From contig JAFDAR010000153.1 of the NCBI GenBank assembly GCA_019313735.1, positions 1 to 5,477 of the forward strand: a stretch of DNA of 5,477 nt, in the 5' to 3' direction. The notes beneath the pieces are model-generated. The model saw nothing but the letters and a program-made list of their open reading frames with translations, was not told the origin of the DNA and searched no databases. The stretch comes from Deltaproteobacteria bacterium. GTDB taxonomy: Bacteria; Desulfobacterota; Syntrophia; Syntrophales; UBA2210. Positions 1 to 5,453 of this stretch are shown piece after piece. The position numbers and the translations under genes were made by a program. Numbering within the stretch: position 1 is the first letter of the stretch; every line of letters starts with the position of its first letter.

Positions 1-160
1 GGCCTTCGACATCCTTAAAAAGGCCCGTGTCGGTGTCACACCCGGCATCGACTTCGGGAAAAACTGTGAAGGATATCTCAGGTTTTCATACGCGAACTCC
101 ATGGAAAACATAGGGAAAGGCATCGACAGAATAGAACAATATCTGAAGGATCTTGCGTGA
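1..160 (+). CDS. PLP-dependent class I/II aminotransferase, C-terminal end (partial)
   Basis: Only the last 52 codons and a TGA stop lie in the window, and the gene starts to the left of it. The reading frame begins at base 2. The peptide contains VGVTPGIDFG followed by EGYLRFSYANS. This is the hallmark C-terminal segment of fold-type I aspartate/aromatic aminotransferases, in which the Arg of YLRFSY binds the substrate alpha-carboxylate. It ends with the usual amphipathic helix (IGKGIDRIEQYLKDLA). The family transfers amino groups between amino acids and 2-oxo acids in the cytoplasm, but substrate specificity cannot be read from this fragment. The TGA overlaps the ATG of the following HAD gene by one base (TGATG), so the two are probably translationally coupled in one operon. 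Family assignment is confident; the exact substrate is unknown. Confidence 0.9.
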   Translation, partial: AFDILKKARVGVTPGIDFGKNCEGYLRFSYANSMENIGKGIDRIEQYLKDLA

Positions 161-190
161 TGAGATCCATTACCCCTACAAAAGGGATAA

Positions 191-225
191 AATTATTTTC
201 TGCCAGAAAAACGCAGAAAATAATT
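191..225. repeat. 13-bp perfect inverted repeat inside the HAD 5' coding region
   Basis: AATTATTTTCTGC (191-203) and its exact reverse complement (213-225) are separated by 9 nt. The palindrome encodes most of the unusual N-terminal extension between the ATG at 160 and the DFDGTL motif. No T-run follows it, so it does not look like an intrinsic terminator. It could be a small inserted palindromic element or an mRNA hairpin affecting translation of the HAD gene. Confidence 0.7.
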
Positions 226-707
226 CCTAAGTTACTAAAGGCCGTCCTGTTCGATTTTGACGGCACACTTGCCGAACTGAATATAGACTTTGTCCGGATG
301 CGCAGGGCCGTTCTGGATCTCATGAGTGATTACTGCGCCCCGCCGGAGGCGATGGAAGACCTGTACGTGCTGGAGATGATCGAGGCTGGCAAAAACCTCA
401 TCTCCGGGAACAACCCCGGCAGGGAAAACGATTTTTTCAACAGGGCGCACAGGCTTATAAGCGATGTGGAGACCGAAGGATCGAAGAAAGGCAGGCTGTT
501 CACAGGGACAGAAGACATGCTGGATGAGCTGAGAGGACGACAGATAAAAACCGGTATTGTGACAAGAAACTGTATGGCCGCGGTAAGGCAGCTGTTTCCC
601 AATATAGATTCCTGTTGTGACGTCGTGATCACCAGGGAATTTACGCCAAGGGTAAAACCGCATCCGGATCACCTTTTGATGGCACTCGACGCGCTGAAAG
701 CAGATGC

Positions 708-723
708 AGGATCTGAGGATCTG
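708..723 (+). repeat. 8-bp perfect tandem duplication causing the HAD frameshift
   Basis: AGGATCTG at 708-715 is repeated immediately at 716-723. One copy fewer restores the reading frame exactly across the join between HAD motifs III and IV. This explains the frameshift better than a single-base indel. Such duplications arise and revert by slipped-strand mispairing. Confidence 0.85.
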
Positions 724-884
724 CGGCAATGGTGGGAGATCATCCTATGGATATCGCGGCGGGAAAGGATGTGGGGGTATACACCATAGGCGTATTAACA
801 GGACATTCAGAAGCCGCCGCTCTTCGCGAGGTGGGCGCTGACCTGATTATTGAAAAGGCCGCGGATATAACCCGGTTTCTGTAG

Positions 885-957
885 CAGATGTTGACAGAAT
901 AAATTCAGATGATTACAATCCTGAATATCTTGTTAATCCCGTCTGGTTTTCAAAAAA
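885..957. repeat. intergenic stretch resembling a degenerate dispersed repeat
   Basis: No gene is visible between the HAD TAG and the inverted-repeat unit that follows. The text from about 893 to 950 has short ATTCAG...CTGAAT inverted segments (903-908 and 921-926) and a phrase of the type AATCCTGAATATCTTGTTAAT. It resembles the AATCCTG/TTAATCCTGTC dispersed repeats seen in many environmental bacterial genomes. The resemblance is from memory and not verified. Confidence 0.25.
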
Positions 958-1188
958 GGATTCAAGGGGTCAAGGATTCGAGGATTCAAGTGAAATGCTA
1001 AAGAATTACAAAGATCTATTTGCGAACTGGAAACGCAGATATTATTAGCAGGGGATTTAGATTTAATTGAAAAAGGTGTATTGGGTAAACTAAGAAAAGA
1101 CATAACAGAAAGTCCTAACAAGTTGGAATTAAAAGCGTTGATAAAGTCTTTAGAAAATAAACCCCTGAATCCTTGACCCCTGGAATCC
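958..1188. mobile_element. inverted-repeat-bounded unit carrying a four-helix-bundle gene remnant
   Basis: A 22-bp sequence at 958-979 (beginning GGATTCAAGGGG) recurs in reverse complement at 1167-1188 with a single mismatch. The left arm is followed by a further partial copy of the same motif (GAGGATTCAAG, 980-990). The two arms enclose the degraded S23/IVP-like gene. The right arm overlaps the end of that remnant's reading frame, so its final codons (LNP) lie within the repeat. This arrangement looks like one copy of a dispersed repeat-plus-gene unit. No transposase is present. Whether it moves is unknown, and the term mobile element is an inference from the structure. Confidence 0.6.
995..1176 (+). 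pseudogene. four-helix-bundle protein (S23/IVP family) remnant, internally deleted
   Basis: ATG at 995 opens MLKNYKDL, the typical beginning of the 23S rRNA intervening-sequence / four-helix-bundle family (KNYKDLEVWQ...), but this frame stops at 1046-1048. A second frame, read from about 1012 to the TGA at 1174-1176, gives SICELETQILLAGDLDLIEKG and ends LKALIKSLENKPLNP. This matches the family's last helices, usually written GSLCELETQL and ending in a LIKSLE segment. The usual protein is about 115-125 residues. Here only some 7 N-terminal and 55 C-terminal residues remain, joined out of frame near 1012-1018. The family's role is not settled: it occurs in 23S rRNA intervening sequences and near repeats. 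The fragment cannot make a functional bundle. Confidence 0.7.
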
Positions 1189-1251
1189 TTGGACCCTTTT
1201 CTCCAACCAAATTGGAGAAGAATCTCGAAAAATTTATCAGGACATGGCAAT

Positions 1252-1632
1252 ATGTATGAAATTACAGTAACGAAAACTTTTTCCGCCGCGCATACTCTGG
1301 ACATCGGGGGCGAACGCGAAAACCTTCACGGGCACAACTTCAAGGTTGAGGCCACGGTTGCATCCGAAGAACTGAATGTGGACGGTCTCGTTCTGGATTT
1401 CAGGGTGTTAAAAAAATGGGTAAATGAAATCCTTGAAGATCTGGATCACACGTTTCTCAACGATCTTCCCCCTTTCAGCAACATGAGTCCCACAGCGGAA
1501 AACATCGCCAGATTTATATACAACAGATTGGAAAAGAAGACAGTTCCGATGGGTCTAGGGATATCGGGTATCGCGGTATGGGAATCTGAAAATTCGAAGG
1601 CGGTATATACAAAAAACTGTTCAGGTTCATAA
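1252..1632 (+). CDS. 6-pyruvoyl-tetrahydropterin synthase / 6-carboxytetrahydropterin synthase family protein, Cys-less (PTPS-III-like)
   Basis: This is a 126-residue T-fold enzyme of COG0720, acting on dihydroneopterin triphosphate in the cytoplasm. The three zinc-binding His are visible: H14 in TFSAAH, and H26 and H28 in LHGHNF. Also present are LDHTFLND (65-71, catalytic Asp/His), PTAEN (80-84) and VWES (109-112), whose Glu anchors the pterin. In QueD and classical PTPS a catalytic Cys stands four residues before HGH (CxxxHGH). Here the segment is GERENLHGH, so that position is Arg with Glu on either side. Loss of the Cys with nearby Glu is the mark of PTPS-III enzymes, which yield 6-hydroxymethyl-dihydropterin for folate and replace FolB. 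The start is the ATG at 1252, which gives the standard MYEITVTKTFSAAH beginning, with AGGA 9 nt upstream. An upstream in-frame start at 1189 lies in repeat DNA and adds non-homologous residues. The gene is followed 14 bp later by folE2, which supports a folate or pterin role. Family is sure; queD versus folate-type is inferred. Confidence 0.92.
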   Translation: MYEITVTKTFSAAHTLDIGGERENLHGHNFKVEATVASEELNVDGLVLDFRVLKKWVNEILEDLDHTFLNDLPPFSNMSPTAENIARFIYNRLEKKTVPMGLGISGIAVWESENSKAVYTKNCSGS

Positions 1633-1646
1633 AGGCATAGAGAAAA

Positions 1647-2414
1647 ATGGTAGATGTACAGAATCTCAAAGATAACAGGAATATAGATATACAAAAAGTA
1701 GGAGTTAAGGGGATAAAATACCCAATCATAGTCCTCGACAAAGCAAACGGGACACAGCATGTCAATGCCGCCATAAATATGTACGTCAATCTCCCACACC
1801 GCTTTAAGGGAACACACATGAGCCGCTTCGTCGAGATTTTGAATGAGTACAGAGGTCAGATCAACATAAAGACCTTTCAGAAAATCCTGTGCAAGATGAA
1901 GGAAAAACTCAACGCTGAATCCGCACACATAGAGATTAACTTCCCATACTTCGTGGAAAAGACCGCTCCTGTCTCGAATGCAAAAAGCCTTATGGAATAC
2001 CAGTGTTCTTTCTGTGGAGAGAATAGCGGTGAAAAGAGTGACTTTCTCGTCGGAATCACCGTCCCGGTCACAACGGTGTGTCCCTGTTCAAAAGAAATAA
2101 GCGACATGGGTGCACATAATCAGAGGAGTACAGTAAGGCTCAAACTGAGATTTAAAAAATTTTTCTGGATAGAAGACATCATCAGACTGGTGGAAGAATC
2201 GGCAAGCAGCGAGATTTTTTCACTCCTCAAAAGAGCGGATGAAAAATATGTAACAGAGAGGGCCTTTGAGAATCCGATGTTTGTGGAAGATGTTGTAAGG
2301 ACCGTCGCGGAAAAGATCAACAAAAATCACAATTTCATATGGTACAGCGTAGAAGCGGAAAATATGGAGAGCATACACAATCACAATGCCTATGCCTATA
2401 TAGAAAAAACATAA
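1647..2414 (+). CDS. folE2: GTP cyclohydrolase FolE2 (type IB)
   Basis: This 255-residue protein, the usual length for COG1469, converts GTP to 7,8-dihydroneopterin triphosphate plus formate. That is the first step of folate and of deazapurine (queuosine) synthesis. Family signatures run in order: VDVQNLKDNRNIDIQKVGVK at the N-terminus, LPHRFKGTHMSRF (49-61), VCPCSKEISDMGAHNQRS (144-161, with metal-site candidates C147 and H157), ENPMFVEDVVR (208-218) and ENMESIHNHNAYAY (238-251). A CSFCGE segment (120-125) adds a CxxC pair whose role I cannot assign. The ATG at 1647 follows the PTPS stop by 14 nt, with purine-rich AGAGAAAA directly before it, so both genes form one transcription unit. FolE2 enzymes use several metals and often replace zinc FolE when zinc is scarce. 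No clear Zur operator is visible here. The TAA stop coincides with the first bases of the repeat element at 2412. Confidence 0.96.
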   Translation: MVDVQNLKDNRNIDIQKVGVKGIKYPIIVLDKANGTQHVNAAINMYVNLPHRFKGTHMSRFVEILNEYRGQINIKTFQKILCKMKEKLNAESAHIEINFPYFVEKTAPVSNAKSLMEYQCSFCGENSGEKSDFLVGITVPVTTVCPCSKEISDMGAHNQRSTVRLKLRFKKFFWIEDIIRLVEESASSEIFSLLKRADEKYVTERAFENPMFVEDVVRTVAEKINKNHNFIWYSVEAENMESIHNHNAYAYIEKT

Positions 2415-2544
2415 CCGTTTACGGTTTGCAGTTGCCGGTTCACGGTTAAAAAACAGCGGGTTAAAATCAACTTCTAAAATGCTTCAATCGTTGCATAGTT
2501 CATTGAGAAACTGTGAACTGTAAACCGATAACCGTAAACGGTTA
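2412..2544. mobile_element. MITE-like repeat, copy A (133 bp)
   Basis: The 36-bp ends 2412-2447 and 2509-2544 are inverted repeats with 29/36 matches. The outer 15 bp (TAACCGTTTACGGTT and complement) are perfect. The element fills most of the gap between convergent folE2 and the cyclase gene, so its hairpin could also end transcription from either side. It is homologous to the element at 5139-5291 in opposite orientation. Shared exact blocks are 2478-2493 (matching 5209-5224) and 2508-2528 (matching 5155-5175). The ends TAACC...GGTTA would fit a TA target duplication, as in IS630/mariner-derived MITEs; that assignment is inference. No coding capacity. Confidence 0.75.
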
Positions 2545-2545
2545 C

Positions 2546-2573
2546 GAAAAGACTGAAGACTGTCAGACCTTCA
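2546..2573 (-). terminator. possible weak terminator after the cyclase gene
   Basis: Read on the minus strand, TGAAG and CTTCA (2569-2573 and 2554-2558) form a 5-bp stem that encloses a CTG-A-CAG stem, followed by GTCTTTTC. The site lies about 20 nt past the cyclase stop. The stem is short and the U-run only four long, so this is a weak candidate; the adjacent MITE hairpin may serve instead. Confidence 0.3.
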
Positions 2574-2590
2574 ATCTTTGCCCTATCAGT

Positions 2591-3853
2591 CTACAGGCTA
2601 TCCCCTGCATTCACACCTGCCAGTTCATAAACCTTCAGGTCCCCAATTGCGGCGCTATTTACATCTATTTCCCGTACATCCAGACGGGCACTGACCGCGT
2701 GCAGGGTCTTATCGCTGATCAGGATGCTGTTAGGATAAGATTTTGTGAATTCCTGTAGCTTGAATACTATATTGACAGAATCACCGATAACGGTATAGTC
2801 CATCTTCTTATCAAAACCTATATTCCCCACAACAACTTCCCCAGTGTGAACACTTATACCAATATCCACTGAATCGCCTATCTCTTTCAGCCAGTAGTCC
2901 CGACAAGTCGGGATGGACTCTTTCATCTCGATCGCCGCTGCAACAGCATTATCAGCATCCTGTATGTCAGAAACCGGGGCGCCAAAAATCGCCAGAAAAC
3001 CATCACCAAGATATTTATCAACAATACCATGGTGTTTGAACACAATTCCGCCCATAATGGAAAAAAAATGGTTGAGCATAAGCACAGTCTTCTGTGGCCC
3101 TATTTTCTTGGCAAGAAGTGAAAACCCTCTTATATCGATGTTGATAAGCGTGAGCATCCTGAACTCTTCAACCACAAGTTGTTCCGTATCGGTACCATGG
3201 ATAATCTTGTCCACCACCTCTTTGGGAACAAACTTCTGGAAGATATTGCGTATCTGCCGCTCATTCTCTGCCATAGACAGGGTTTCATTGTAAAGATTGG
3301 CATTCTCTATGGCTACGCTGACCGAAGATGCAATAGATTGCAGCAGTTGCTTGTCACCGGCATTAAAATCACCATTCGTCTTGTTAAACACCTCAATAAC
3401 TCCCATAACCCTGCCTTGCGATATCATGGGCACACACAGAATAGCCTTCGTATGAAAGCCGGCAATCTCATCCACATCGGGATAAAAGAGAGAAGACTTG
3501 TCGATATCATTTACTATTACCGGATTGCCCCGGGCCGCCACGTAACCGGCAACTCCCTGGCCTACCTTTATTCGAATTCCTTGTAGTGTTTCCATGTCAA
3601 TATTCAGCGCAACGGTAAACTCAAGCCCATCTTCGCGCATGAGCAGAAGCGCACCGGCCTTCACGCTCATGACCGCGCTGATCATATCCATAGTATAGTT
3701 AAGAACCTGGTTTATATCGAAGATAGAAGATGCAAGGGCGCTTCCGATTTGTTTCAGTGTGTCCAGTTCTCGATCCCGCTTGACAACATAATCGCCGAGC
3801 CGGTTTCTCTCCATTGCAAGAGAGAGAGCGTCTGCCATCCTCTCTATGAGCAC
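2591..3853 (-). CDS. GAF domain - class III adenylate cyclase, C-terminal part of a split sensor gene
   Basis: This frame would convert ATP to cAMP under control of GAF sensor domains. Residues 1-19 (LIERMADALSLAMERNRL) are the last helix of a GAF2 domain that begins in the upstream frame. GAF3 spans about 28-188 (KAILCVPMISQGRVMGVIEV core at 136-155). A linker with IRNIFQKFVPKEVV (201-214) leads to the cyclase domain, about 227-415. The metal-binding Asp are D240 (NIDIRGFS) and D284 (YLGDG). The base-recognition pair is K280/T354, the ATP-type pattern. The transition-state Asn is N361 (IGDSVN), but the transition-state Arg position is K365 (VNIVFKLQ). The frame is open upstream to 3907, beyond the GTG at 3853, and reads RNQDEFNSFYESQ, also GAF-like. 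This is therefore almost surely the second half of one gene with the frame at 3844-5100, which it overlaps by 10 nt. Separate translation from the GTG by coupling is possible but would give a soluble enzyme. Confidence 0.88.
   Translation of the reverse strand: MLIERMADALSLAMERNRLGDYVVKRDRELDTLKQIGSALASSIFDINQVLNYTMDMISAVMSVKAGALLLMREDGLEFTVALNIDMETLQGIRIKVGQGVAGYVAARGNPVIVNDIDKSSLFYPDVDEIAGFHTKAILCVPMISQGRVMGVIEVFNKTNGDFNAGDKQLLQSIASSVSVAIENANLYNETLSMAENERQIRNIFQKFVPKEVVDKIIHGTDTEQLVVEEFRMLTLINIDIRGFSLLAKKIGPQKTVLMLNHFFSIMGGIVFKHHGIVDKYLGDGFLAIFGAPVSDIQDADNAVAAAIEMKESIPTCRDYWLKEIGDSVDIGISVHTGEVVVGNIGFDKKMDYTVIGDSVNIVFKLQEFTKSYPNSILISDKTLHAVSARLDVREIDVNSAAIGDLKVYELAGVNAGDSL
2898..2913. repeat. 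16-bp palindrome within the cyclase coding region
   Basis: TCCCGACAAGTCGGGA is a 7-bp inverted repeat with a 2-nt centre. It encodes the end of SIPTCRDYW in a surface loop of the cyclase domain between the metal-site region and DIGISVHTGEV. It is nested within weaker AGTCC...GGACT symmetry (2896-2900, 2915-2919). It resembles the short CCCGAC/GTCGGG palindromes scattered through some genomes. Confidence 0.55.
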
Positions 3854-5100
3854 CTGCGATTCATAAAACGAGTTAAACTCATCCTGGTTCCGGCAAGGAG
3901 CTCCCTTTCACTCTCATGCACAAGCGGGGAGGTATCCTCCTCGATCAGCGTGACTCCCTGTTTTAGAACTTTATCAAAAATTGTTCCCTGATAGGAATAG
4001 TATACATCCCTTGAGAGGGGTACAGGTCCGGCAGCCATAAAGTCGAGGATTTTTATGCTGTTCGGTCTGATATCATCCTTCACCAGAACAATCGCGATGT
4101 CAAACAAAGACACTAATTGTATCTCACTCAGGATAGCGCGCAATAGCTCTTCACCATTGAGGCTGGAATTGATAGCCTGGACAATCTTCTGCATGGATCT
4201 GAGATGAGATCCATTTTGCTTTTTTTCCTTCATGAGACGTAGATTCTCGTAGGTGAACGACGCGTTACCCAAAAGGGGACCCAGAATCTCCACGTCTTCG
4301 CTGGTAAAAGGAGTTGCATTGCTTTTCCTGGAAATGGTAAGCACTCCAAGGACATCCCTGATAGTCTTAATTGGCATGCATACAAAGGAATTTGTTCCGT
4401 ATTGCGGGCGGTTTTCTCTGCCAAAACGGCTGTCTGTCTCAATATCCTCAACGATGAGAGGCGACTTGTTGATAACCGCATACCTGGCAATGCTGTCAGC
4501 AAAATCTATCCTGTCACCCAACTTGATGTGTTCTCCAAGACCGATGGTAGCCTTTACAACAAACATCTTCCGATGTGGACGTTCCAGGATCAATACAGAA
4601 CCAAGATCTGCATTTGCCAGTTTCAGGGCTCGCTCCAGCGTGACATACAGGATCTCCTCGGGATCAAAGGTCACATAACAGAGATCTGAAAGCTCTTTAA
4701 TGACTGCTATCTCCGATATCTTTCGCTGTAACTGTCCGAATGTCGATCCAAATTGATTCTCCAGGGTGCCGAAGGTCTGAATAATATTGTTGATCTCGTT
4801 CTGACTCTTCTGCGGTTGATTGACGAAACCCTCCGACGTAATCTTCTCCGAAATATCTCTGGATATCATTGCTATCCTGTCAAATATCCTGCGCAGCAGA
4901 ATGAGACCAAGCAGTGAAAAAAACAGAAAGAAGATAAAAAAGAGAGGAACATATTTGTCCGTCAAAATGTCATACTTGACACCGAAGATAATAAATCCCC
5001 CTACAGGAAACAGGAAAAAGAGGGCGAAAATAATGTTCATCCAGTAATACAGCTTTTTGTCTCCTGAAAACGATTTATTCACATATTCCGCTAATTTCAT
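3844..5100 (-). CDS. membrane-anchored multi-GAF sensor, N-terminal part of a split adenylate cyclase gene
   Basis: This 418-residue frame supplies the membrane anchor and sensory part of the cyclase encoded at 2591-3853. Two hydrophobic segments (about 18-40 and 50-70) flank a short loop, KYDILTDKY. A HAMP-like or coiled-coil linker (71-135) follows, then GAF1 (about 136-290, with core SFVCMPIKTIRDVLGVLTIS at 238-257 and closing helix TSEDVEIL...ENLRL). GAF2 begins at about 300 (SMQKIVQAINSSLNGEELLRAI) and is cut short at ELLAGTRMS (400-408). The frame then ends in unrelated LTRFMNRRCS. Compared with GAF1 and GAF3, GAF2 lacks the VPI...GVL strand pair, some 20 residues. Its last helix is in the other frame. 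An out-of-frame deletion in GAF2 is therefore the best explanation. The ATG at 5100 is preceded by AGGATAAAGAG, an acceptable ribosome-binding site. The ligands of the GAF domains cannot be inferred. The gene is divergent from the one at 5468. Confidence 0.88.
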   Translation of the reverse strand: MKLAEYVNKSFSGDKKLYYWMNIIFALFFLFPVGGFIIFGVKYDILTDKYVPLFFIFFLFFSLLGLILLRRIFDRIAMISRDISEKITSEGFVNQPQKSQNEINNIIQTFGTLENQFGSTFGQLQRKISEIAVIKELSDLCYVTFDPEEILYVTLERALKLANADLGSVLILERPHRKMFVVKATIGLGEHIKLGDRIDFADSIARYAVINKSPLIVEDIETDSRFGRENRPQYGTNSFVCMPIKTIRDVLGVLTISRKSNATPFTSEDVEILGPLLGNASFTYENLRLMKEKKQNGSHLRSMQKIVQAINSSLNGEELLRAILSEIQLVSLFDIAIVLVKDDIRPNSIKILDFMAAGPVPLSRDVYYSYQGTIFDKVLKQGVTLIEEDTSPLVHESERELLAGTRMSLTRFMNRRCS

Positions 5101-5138
5101 CTCTTTATCCTATCAAGTAAAAAATGTTAAATAAATAG

Positions 5139-5291
5139 TAACCGTTCACTGTTGTCGGTTTACAGTTCACAGTTTTTTCCAATAAATTTATGCAACATGA
5201 GCAGGGCCCAACGATTGAAGCATTCTGGATATTGATTTCAATTCTCTGATTCTTCAACCGTGAACCGATAACTGTAAACCGTGAACAGTTA
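5139..5291. mobile_element. MITE-like repeat, copy B (153 bp)
   Basis: Ends 5139-5174 and 5256-5291 are 36-bp inverted repeats with 27/36 matches. Both ends carry TAACxG/CxGTTA-type termini. In reverse complement the element aligns along its whole length with copy A at 2412-2544. It contains an extra GC-rich segment near 5193-5208 (GGGCCC) that copy A lacks. It lies in the divergent intergenic region upstream of the sensor gene and of the gene at 5468, where it could influence either promoter. No transposase or open frame of its own. Confidence 0.75.
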
Positions 5292-5426
5292 TCATAAATA
5301 TAACAAGTCCTTGCCCTACATGATACATTAAAACCCATGGCAATGCAACCATCAATACATCACCCGAATTGCCTCATATTAAATGTTACCCAAGGGGGTG
5401 AATAAAAAGGATCGTTGACTCATAAT

Positions 5427-5446
5427 TCGATGTTACCGAACATCGA
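5427..5446 (+). promoter_or_regulatory. 8-bp hairpin just upstream of the ribosome-binding site
   Basis: TCGATGTT and AACATCGA pair perfectly around an ACCG loop. The stem ends 7 nt before AAGGAGG. As RNA it would form a stable stem-loop in the 5' leader, and as DNA it is a palindromic site of the kind used by dimeric repressors. No T-run follows, so it is not a terminator. Confidence 0.5.
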
Positions 5447-5453
5447 CTTCCAA

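Larger units (their letters stand above)
160..884 (+). pseudogene. HAD-superfamily phosphatase (phosphoglycolate phosphatase-like), frameshifted
   Basis: This is a haloacid-dehalogenase fold hydrolase that would remove phosphate from a small metabolite through an aspartyl-phosphate intermediate. Motif I is DFDGTL (nucleophile D32, acid/base D34), motif II is IVTRN (T135) and motif III is VKPHP (K166). Motif IV, MVGDHPMDIAAGKDVG, is in another frame, read from about 726 to the TAG at 882-884. The original frame runs on uselessly to 789. The break is a perfect 8-bp tandem repeat (AGGATCTG twice, 708-723). Deleting one copy gives ...ADAGSAAMVGDHPMD... in frame and a 238-residue protein, a normal length for the family, with normal spacing from KPHP to VGD. 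The ATG at 160 is chosen because GAAGGA lies 9 nt upstream and it overlaps the aminotransferase stop. The preceding GTG (157) is possible. The 31-residue stretch before motif I is longer than usual and contains a palindrome. As written the gene lacks motif IV and should be inactive. Confidence 0.88.

Noticed and set aside
1198..1220. Short hairpin TTCTCCAA...TTGGAGAA before the PTPS gene, considered as a terminator
   Set aside because: The stem is AT-rich, with no T-run after it on either strand; only the 5' side has Ts.
933..1304. Open frame on the minus strand across the inverted-repeat unit
   Set aside because: It runs antisense through the repeats, the four-helix-bundle remnant and the start of the PTPS gene, and its translation shows no recognisable domain.
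2412..2544. CRISPR array or tandem repeat array, because of repeated ACCG/AACGG motifs
   Set aside because: The copies are arms of inverted repeats in two elements 2.6 kb apart, not regularly spaced direct repeats with spacers.
2513..2758. Small plus-strand open frame starting MNCKPITVNGY
   Set aside because: Its beginning is just the repeat arm translated (the same CKPxTVNGY phrase appears from the other copy at 5105-5338 on the minus strand), and the rest is antisense to the cyclase.
3860..3870. Programmed -1 frameshifting at the TTTT run joining the two cyclase frames
   Set aside because: There is no proper slippery heptamer in phase and no evident downstream stimulator. The joined product would still lack the core strands of GAF2.
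4193..4214. 8-bp inverted repeat ATGGATCT...AGATCCAT in the sensor gene, and a 13-nt match (GATGAGATCCATT) to 159-171
   Set aside because: Both lie within coding sequence. One 13-nt match in a window this size is expected by chance when both strands are considered.
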